From the NCBI GenBank assembly GCA_031411235.1, contig JANOAR010000160.1, positions 1-29,577 on the forward strand: a stretch of DNA of 29,577 nucleotides. The letters are read 5' to 3'. The translations under genes were made by a program, and so were the position numbers. A model generated the notes under the pieces. That model ran no database searches. It was given only the letters and a program-made list of their open reading frames with translations, and had not been told where the DNA came from. Source of the DNA: JANOAR01 sp031411235. GTDB taxonomy: Bacteria; Verrucomicrobiota; Verrucomicrobiia; Verrucomicrobiales; Verrucomicrobiaceae. Shown piece after piece: positions 25,749-29,577 of this stretch (positions within the stretch are counted from its first letter, which is position 1; each line of letters opens with the position of its first letter).

Positions 25749-27218
25749 ATGTTCCGCATTCCAGGCATACCCGGCAAAGACCTCTGCGACTCTCACCTCG
25801 GCGTCTCGCGGCGCGACATCCTCCGCGTCGGCGGCGGCGCGATGCTCGGCATGACGCTCAATAATGTCCTTCGCGGTCAAGCGATGGCCAATGGCACCAG
25901 CGGTGCAGGCCGCGCAGGCTGGGGCAAGGCCAAGCACGTCATCATGGTTTATTTGCAGGGCGGCCCATCGCACCTCGATCTCTGGGATCCCAAGGAAGGT
26001 GTGCCCGACAACGTGCGCTCCGCCTTCAAGAACATCCCGACGAAAGTCCCCGGCAAGCAGTTCACCGAGATCCTGCCCAAGCTCGCGCAGGTGAACGACA
26101 AGTTCACCATGATCAACTCGATGAGCTACACGCCCAATGGCTTGTTCAACCACACCGCCGCGATCTACCAGATCATGACCGGCTACACGACGGACAAAGT
26201 CAGCCCGTCCGGCCAGCTTGAGCCGCCGAACGCGAAGGACTTCCCGAACTTCGGCAGCAATATCGTGCGCCTCAAGCCGCTCAAGGAGCCGATGCTCCCG
26301 TTCGTGCAGCTGCCGCGTCCCTTGCAGGAATCCAACGTCGTCGGCAAAGGCGGCGGCGCCGGCTTCCTCGGCAAGGCCTACGAACCCTACACGCTCTTCC
26401 CCGATGGCGATGACCTCGACATGGGCAAGATGGACCGCATCAAGATCGACGACCTCCAGCTTCGTCCTGATCTCTTCAGCGTGCGTCTCGAACGCCGCGC
26501 CAAGCTGCGCAATGCCATCAACGACCAGATGCCCGCCATCGAAGCCGCCACGAAAGACATGAGCCTCGACAGTTACTACAGTCAGGCGCTCGATCTTATC
26601 TCCAGTGGCCGTGCGCGTGATGCCTTCGCGCTTGATCGTGAACCGGTGTCGATGCGCGACCGTTATGGCCGCAACACCTTCGGTCAAAGCTGCCTGCTCG
26701 CCCGTCGCCTGCTCGAAGCTGGCACCCGCGTCGTCGAAGTCATCTGGCCCAAGGTCGCCAACTCCGACAACCACTCCTGGGACCATCATGTCGGCCTCAC
26801 CACGCGCATGAAGTCCCAGAGCGGCCCCATGCTCGACCAGGGCCTCAGCGCGCTATTTGCCGATCTCGACTCCAGCGGCCTGCTCGACGAGACCATGGTC
26901 GTCGTCCTCGGTGAATTCGGCCGCAGCCCCGAAAAAGGCGTGTCCACCTCCGGCAACGGCAACAGCGCCGACGGCCGCGACCACTGGCCATACTGCTACA
27001 CCGCCGTCGTCGGTGGTGCCGGCATCAAGCGCGGCTACATCCACGGCAAATCCGACGCCACCGGCTCCGCCCCGGCGGAAGACGCCGTCCATCCAACTGA
27101 ACTCCTCGCCACCATGTACCACGCCGTCGGCATCGATCCCGAGACGATTGTCTATAATCATCTCAATCAGCCGCGTGAGCTGGTGAAGGCCAAGCCGGTG
27201 ACGAAGCTGTTTGCCTGA
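25749..27218 (+). CDS. DUF1501 protein with Tat signal, second copy
   Basis: A 489-residue protein. The twin-arginine signal is SRRDILRVGGGAMLG (R21-R22). Core segments QGGPSHLDLWDPKEG, FNHTAAIYQIMTGY, SWDHHVGL, LGEFGRSPEK and DGRDHWPY place it in DUF1501, in a different subgroup from the copy at 19420: it has the longer 'PNAKDFPNFGSNIVRL' insertion and an 'RYGRNTFGQSCLLARRL' helix. It is exported folded and probably metal-dependent; the substrate is unknown. DUF1501 genes of this subgroup normally follow a DUF1549/DUF1553 gene, but upstream here is the nitroreductase, so it appears to be a solitary copy. Confidence 0.93.
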   Translation: MFRIPGIPGKDLCDSHLGVSRRDILRVGGGAMLGMTLNNVLRGQAMANGTSGAGRAGWGKAKHVIMVYLQGGPSHLDLWDPKEGVPDNVRSAFKNIPTKVPGKQFTEILPKLAQVNDKFTMINSMSYTPNGLFNHTAAIYQIMTGYTTDKVSPSGQLEPPNAKDFPNFGSNIVRLKPLKEPMLPFVQLPRPLQESNVVGKGGGAGFLGKAYEPYTLFPDGDDLDMGKMDRIKIDDLQLRPDLFSVRLERRAKLRNAINDQMPAIEAATKDMSLDSYYSQALDLISSGRARDAFALDREPVSMRDRYGRNTFGQSCLLARRLLEAGTRVVEVIWPKVANSDNHSWDHHVGLTTRMKSQSGPMLDQGLSALFADLDSSGLLDETMVVVLGEFGRSPEKGVSTSGNGNSADGRDHWPYCYTAVVGGAGIKRGYIHGKSDATGSAPAEDAVHPTELLATMYHAVGIDPETIVYNHLNQPRELVKAKPVTKLFA

Positions 27219-27227
27219 GAGTAGTCC

Positions 27228-27241
27228 CGGGCTTTAGCCCG
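27228..27241 (+). terminator. Hairpin after second DUF1501 gene
   Basis: CGGGC/GCCCG with loop TTTA, 10 bp after the DUF1501 stop. The stem is short and no T-run follows, so it could be a weak terminator or part of a dispersed repeat. Confidence 0.4.
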
Positions 27242-27272
27242 TCCAACTCACCACAAGACCCAAGAACGCTTC

Positions 27273-27347
27273 TCGCGGCCATTTCGCCCTCACGCGGATG
27301 GCCGCGAATCGTTTGAGCGACAAGTGAAGCAGGCACTCCTGCCTGCT
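27273..27347. repeat. Two further perfect inverted repeats in the same spacer
   Basis: TCGCGGCCAT (27273-27282) pairs with ATGGCCGCGA (27298-27307) over a 15-nt loop. AGCAGGCA (27328-27335) pairs with TGCCTGCT (27340-27347) over a 4-nt loop. The second lies 33 nt before the DUF2071 start. Together with the hairpin at 27228, three stems occupy 120 bp, resembling palindromic intergenic elements. Confidence 0.5.
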
Positions 27348-27380
27348 CTTCAGGTTGAGCATGTGCTATCATGCTCTCGC

Positions 27381-28118
27381 ATGCCAACCACACCCACGCT
27401 CGAATCACGCCTCGCTGTCCGCGAGCGTCCATCGCGTGCGCATGTGATGCATCAGCGCTGGGAGCAGTTGCTGTTCCTCCACTGGCGCTGGGATGCGGCT
27501 GAAATCCAGCGCACATTGCCGCCCGGTTTGTTCGTGGACACCTTCCAAGGCGACGCATGGCTTGCCATCGTGCCATTCTTCATGCGCGGCATTCGCCCGC
27601 GCTTCTGCCCGCCTGTGCCGGGCATCAGCAACTTCCTTGAACTCAACGTGCGCACCTACGTCCACGATGAACAAGGCCGCCCCGGTGTGTGGTTTTACTC
27701 GCTTGATTGTGATCAACCGCTTGCCGTCTGGACCGCACGCACGTTCTTCCATCTGCCGTATCAACACGCCCGCATGCAGGCGGCGGTGAACGACAACGAG
27801 ATCGACTACACCTGCCACCGTCGTGGAGAACCAGCCTCTTCGCGCTTCCGCTATCAAATCGCACGTGAAACGCATCTCGCAGAGTCTGGTTCACTGGGGT
27901 TCTTCCTCGCCGAGCGCTACCTGCTCTTCTCCAAATCGCCGCGTGGCATCCGCTGCGGTCAGGTAAATCATGTTCCGTATCCCCTTGCGGAGGCCAAGCT
28001 GGATGCGTGGGATGTGAAACCTCTGCTTCAGGCAGGCTTCACCGACCCTCAGCGGCCACCGGACCACGTGATCGGTTCGCCGGGCGTTGATGTGCGTGTG
28101 TATCCGCTCACCGCATGA
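27381..28118 (+). CDS. DUF2071 (YqjF-like) protein
   Basis: A 245-residue protein. Typical DUF2071 segments are MHQRWEQLLFLHWRWDAAEIQRTLPPGL near the N-terminus (key residues W, L, HW and LPPGL), AWLAIVPFFMRGIRP, NFLELNVRTYV and PGVWFYSLDCDQPLAVWTAR. The family adopts an acetoacetate-decarboxylase-like fold; its activity is unknown. The start at 27381 (MPTTPTLESRL) is chosen because the 19 codons before it encode a hairpin repeat. It ends tail-to-tail with the minus-strand secreted-protein gene, overlapping by 11 bp. Confidence 0.9.
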   Translation: MPTTPTLESRLAVRERPSRAHVMHQRWEQLLFLHWRWDAAEIQRTLPPGLFVDTFQGDAWLAIVPFFMRGIRPRFCPPVPGISNFLELNVRTYVHDEQGRPGVWFYSLDCDQPLAVWTARTFFHLPYQHARMQAAVNDNEIDYTCHRRGEPASSRFRYQIARETHLAESGSLGFFLAERYLLFSKSPRGIRCGQVNHVPYPLAEAKLDAWDVKPLLQAGFTDPQRPPDHVIGSPGVDVRVYPLTA

Positions 28119-28695
28119 AGACGGTGATGCCTTCCTCGACGAGCGGCTTCACGGCGCGGAGTTTCTTGTCCGTGGAGGAGATCTGTTTGTCGCCTTGCAA
28201 GTAGTCTGGGATGTCATCGCTGCTTGGATTGAAGCGGATGCTCACCTTGGCATCCAGCTTGCCGCCTTTGAAGTTCGCGTAGCCACCGTAGTCCCAGCTA
28301 AAACCCGCGATCTGGAACGGCTTACCATTGATCTTTTCCACCTCCTCGATGCCCAGACCGACCTTGAGGCCGTTCTCAAACTTCCATGCCGTGCCGATGA
28401 CTCGAATGTCGAACACGACCTTGGTCTTCTCTTTTTCAGGGTCCCAGATGATCTCCAATTCACGGTCTGAGCCTTCAAACAGCTTTGCTCCCGGGAAAGT
28501 GGAGCCCTCAGGCCCCGGCAGGTCCATGATCTTGAGGTTTTTCTTCCCGTAGGCACGCTCGATGTCGGCGGCAGTCATGTTCGGCTTGATCAAGCCCACA
28601 CGCTTGCCGAGCACGATGGTGTTGTCGGCGGGATCGAACTCATCGCCATGAAGAAGTGCGGCGAGAAACAGCAGGCAGATGATGAGGCGCGTCAT
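28108..28695 (-). CDS. Secreted protein of unknown function
   Basis: A 195-residue protein with a short signal peptide (MTRLIICLLFLAALLHG). The mature part is soluble and rich in charged residues. It has two related-looking modules: LGKRVGLIKPNMTAADIERAYGKKN and, later, ENGLKVGLGIEEVEKINGKPF. Both follow a '(V)GL....t..d/veri.G..' pattern similar to small periplasmic proteins that measure 'initial conditions' in a BLIP/SmpA-like fold; this comparison is weak. No catalytic motif is visible. The 3' end overlaps the DUF2071 gene by 11 bp on the opposite strand. A decayed permease fragment lies just upstream. Confidence 0.82.
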   Translation of the reverse strand: MTRLIICLLFLAALLHGDEFDPADNTIVLGKRVGLIKPNMTAADIERAYGKKNLKIMDLPGPEGSTFPGAKLFEGSDRELEIIWDPEKEKTKVVFDIRVIGTAWKFENGLKVGLGIEEVEKINGKPFQIAGFSWDYGGYANFKGGKLDAKVSIRFNPSSDDIPDYLQGDKQISSTDKKLRAVKPLVEEGITVFMR

Positions 28696-28735
28696 ACTTT
28701 ACTATACGTCAGGAAATCGACCAAAAATCAAGACT

Positions 28736-28945
28736 TCACTTCTCGCCAGCGAACGGCCAAGCCCGTGATCTCCAGTTCCAGACCAGAAAGACGCCACAAC
28801 CTGCTAGCAAAGTTGCTGCACCGTAACCCAGCAGCATCTTCTCCGTCGTCACCAGCAGATACATCCAGCCCACGAACGCCAGCAGCGCTGGCAAAGGATA
28901 AAACCACGGGCATTCATCGTCTGATTCGTTCTTCGATCCAGCGCA
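28736..28945 (-). pseudogene. C-terminal remnant of an APC-family amino-acid permease
   Basis: On the minus strand the frame ending in TGA at 28736 is open from 28945. From 28906 downward it reads WFYPLPALLAFVGWMYLLV, a charged turn (TTEK), MLLGYGAATLLAGCGVFLVW, then NWRSRAWPF and a Lys end. Two membrane helices joined by a short loop, with a YPLPALLAFVGW motif, match the last two helices of APC permeases. There is no ATG before the helices and the frame is closed upstream by a stop inside the glycosyltransferase gene, so only about 56 residues of the permease remain. A separate 61-residue ORF in another frame here is a shadow. Confidence 0.6.
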
Positions 28946-29577
28946 TCAAAACGTCCATGTCCTGCGGCTTTTCAAATTCGCAGCGAATCAATCCGGCACT
29001 GTCATGCACATCGTGATCCGCCAGCAGATGCTTGAGCGCCGCCGTGGCGCGATCCGGTGTGAACTGTCGTACGCTGAGGCCAGTTCCCGCCCCAATTCGT
29101 TCGACGCGGTCCGCATTGTCCGGCTGATCGTGTGCCATGTGCATGATGAGCTGTGGCACACCCGCAGCAAACGCCTGTGACATCGTCCCGATGCCGCCGT
29201 GATGCACAAACACGGATACATGCTTCAGCAGTGTACTGAACGGTGCATAATCGACGGTTAAAATGTTCTCAGGCAAGTTGGGTGGAACCTGTTTCGGCTC
29301 ACGCGTGACGAAAACCGCCCGGCAGCCAATGCGTTGCACCGCTTCGGCGGCGACGGCGAAAAAGCGCGAGGCCTGCACATTCGCGCTGCCCGGTGTGAAG
29401 ACGACCGGGCGCTCACCGGCGGCCAGAAACGCCTGCAACTCGGGTTTGAGCGCCTGCTCAGTCGCAAGATCTTCGAGTGGGAAGGTCCATTGCAGCAGAT
29501 TCGCCGGCCAGTCTGGTTGTGGCTTCGCAAACCACTCGGGAAAGAGTGCCAGCACACCATCCGGCGAGTCCCACCAG
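28914..29577 (-). CDS. GT1/UGT-like glycosyltransferase, C-terminal part (5' end outside window)
   Basis: The frame is open to the window edge (WWDSPDGVLALFPEW precedes the apparent GTG at 29555), so the gene is cut. The visible ~220 residues are the C-terminal nucleotide-sugar-binding domain. VVFTPGSANVQ is the first strand and loop. TVDYAPFSTLLKHVSVFVHHGGIGTMSQAFAAGVPQL contains the UGT signature; the key residues are HHGGIGT and the G-P-Q turn. AHDQPDNADRVERIGAG follows and contacts the sugar donor (D-Q pair). Such enzymes glycosylate lipids, sterols or secondary metabolites; the acceptor domain is out of view. The stop at 28914 overlaps the permease remnant. Confidence 0.9.
   Translation of the reverse strand, partial: WWDSPDGVLALFPEWFAKPQPDWPANLLQWTFPLEDLATEQALKPELQAFLAAGERPVVFTPGSANVQASRFFAVAAEAVQRIGCRAVFVTREPKQVPPNLPENILTVDYAPFSTLLKHVSVFVHHGGIGTMSQAFAAGVPQLIMHMAHDQPDNADRVERIGAGTGLSVRQFTPDRATAALKHLLADHDVHDSAGLIRCEFEKPQDMDVLMRWIEERIRR

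Noticed and set aside
1..29577. CRISPR array, IS element, prophage or tRNA
   Set aside because: No regularly spaced direct repeats, transposase, integrase or cloverleaf-forming stretch was seen on reading the window.

Overview
The window is high-GC bacterial chromosome. It most resembles Verrucomicrobiota or the wider Planctomycetes-Verrucomicrobia group. The evidence is two Tat-exported DUF1501 proteins, a very large Hanks-type Ser/Thr kinase with a C-terminal repeat region, an ECF42-type sigma factor cluster, a sialidase-like secreted protein, and start codons that almost all lack a Shine-Dalgarno sequence. This assignment is inference; no rRNA or tRNA gene is present to confirm it.

Layout: (1) 1-2330, 3' part of an M16 zinc metalloprotease. 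(2) 2533-7221, transmembrane Ser/Thr kinase of about 1560 residues. (3) 13237 down to 7229 on the minus strand, a three-gene operon convergent with the kinase: an FHA / giant coiled-coil / GrpE-like fusion of 1356 residues, a short Hsp70 that lacks the helical lid, and a 117-residue protein with a Pro/Ala/Lys-rich linker. (4) 13395-14207, lipoprotein of unknown function, followed by about 700 bp without a convincing gene. (5) 14911-16104 minus, secreted BNR/sialidase-like protein. (6) 16262-19320 plus: Hsp33-like redox chaperone, HAD phosphatase, two-domain CbiX-type chelatase with a C-terminal cysteine cluster. (7) 19420-20853, DUF1501. (8) 21010-24988, an ECF42-type cluster: double AHSA1, VOC, two YCII proteins, GyrI-like domain, sigma factor. 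(9) 25056-28118: nitroreductase, second DUF1501, hairpin-rich spacer, DUF2071. (10) 28108-29577 minus: small secreted protein, a remnant of an APC-family permease, and the C-terminal part of a GT1-type glycosyltransferase that runs off the window.

The most interesting system is region 2-3. A protein with an FHA (phosphothreonine-reading) head, roughly 1000 residues of coiled coil and a GrpE-like nucleotide-exchange domain at its tail is encoded directly upstream of a divergent Hsp70, and a membrane Ser/Thr kinase faces the operon 7 bp away. Read together, the genes suggest a dedicated, phosphorylation-targeted Hsp70 machine carried on a long rod. The domain calls come from the sequence and known family signatures; the functional link is inference.
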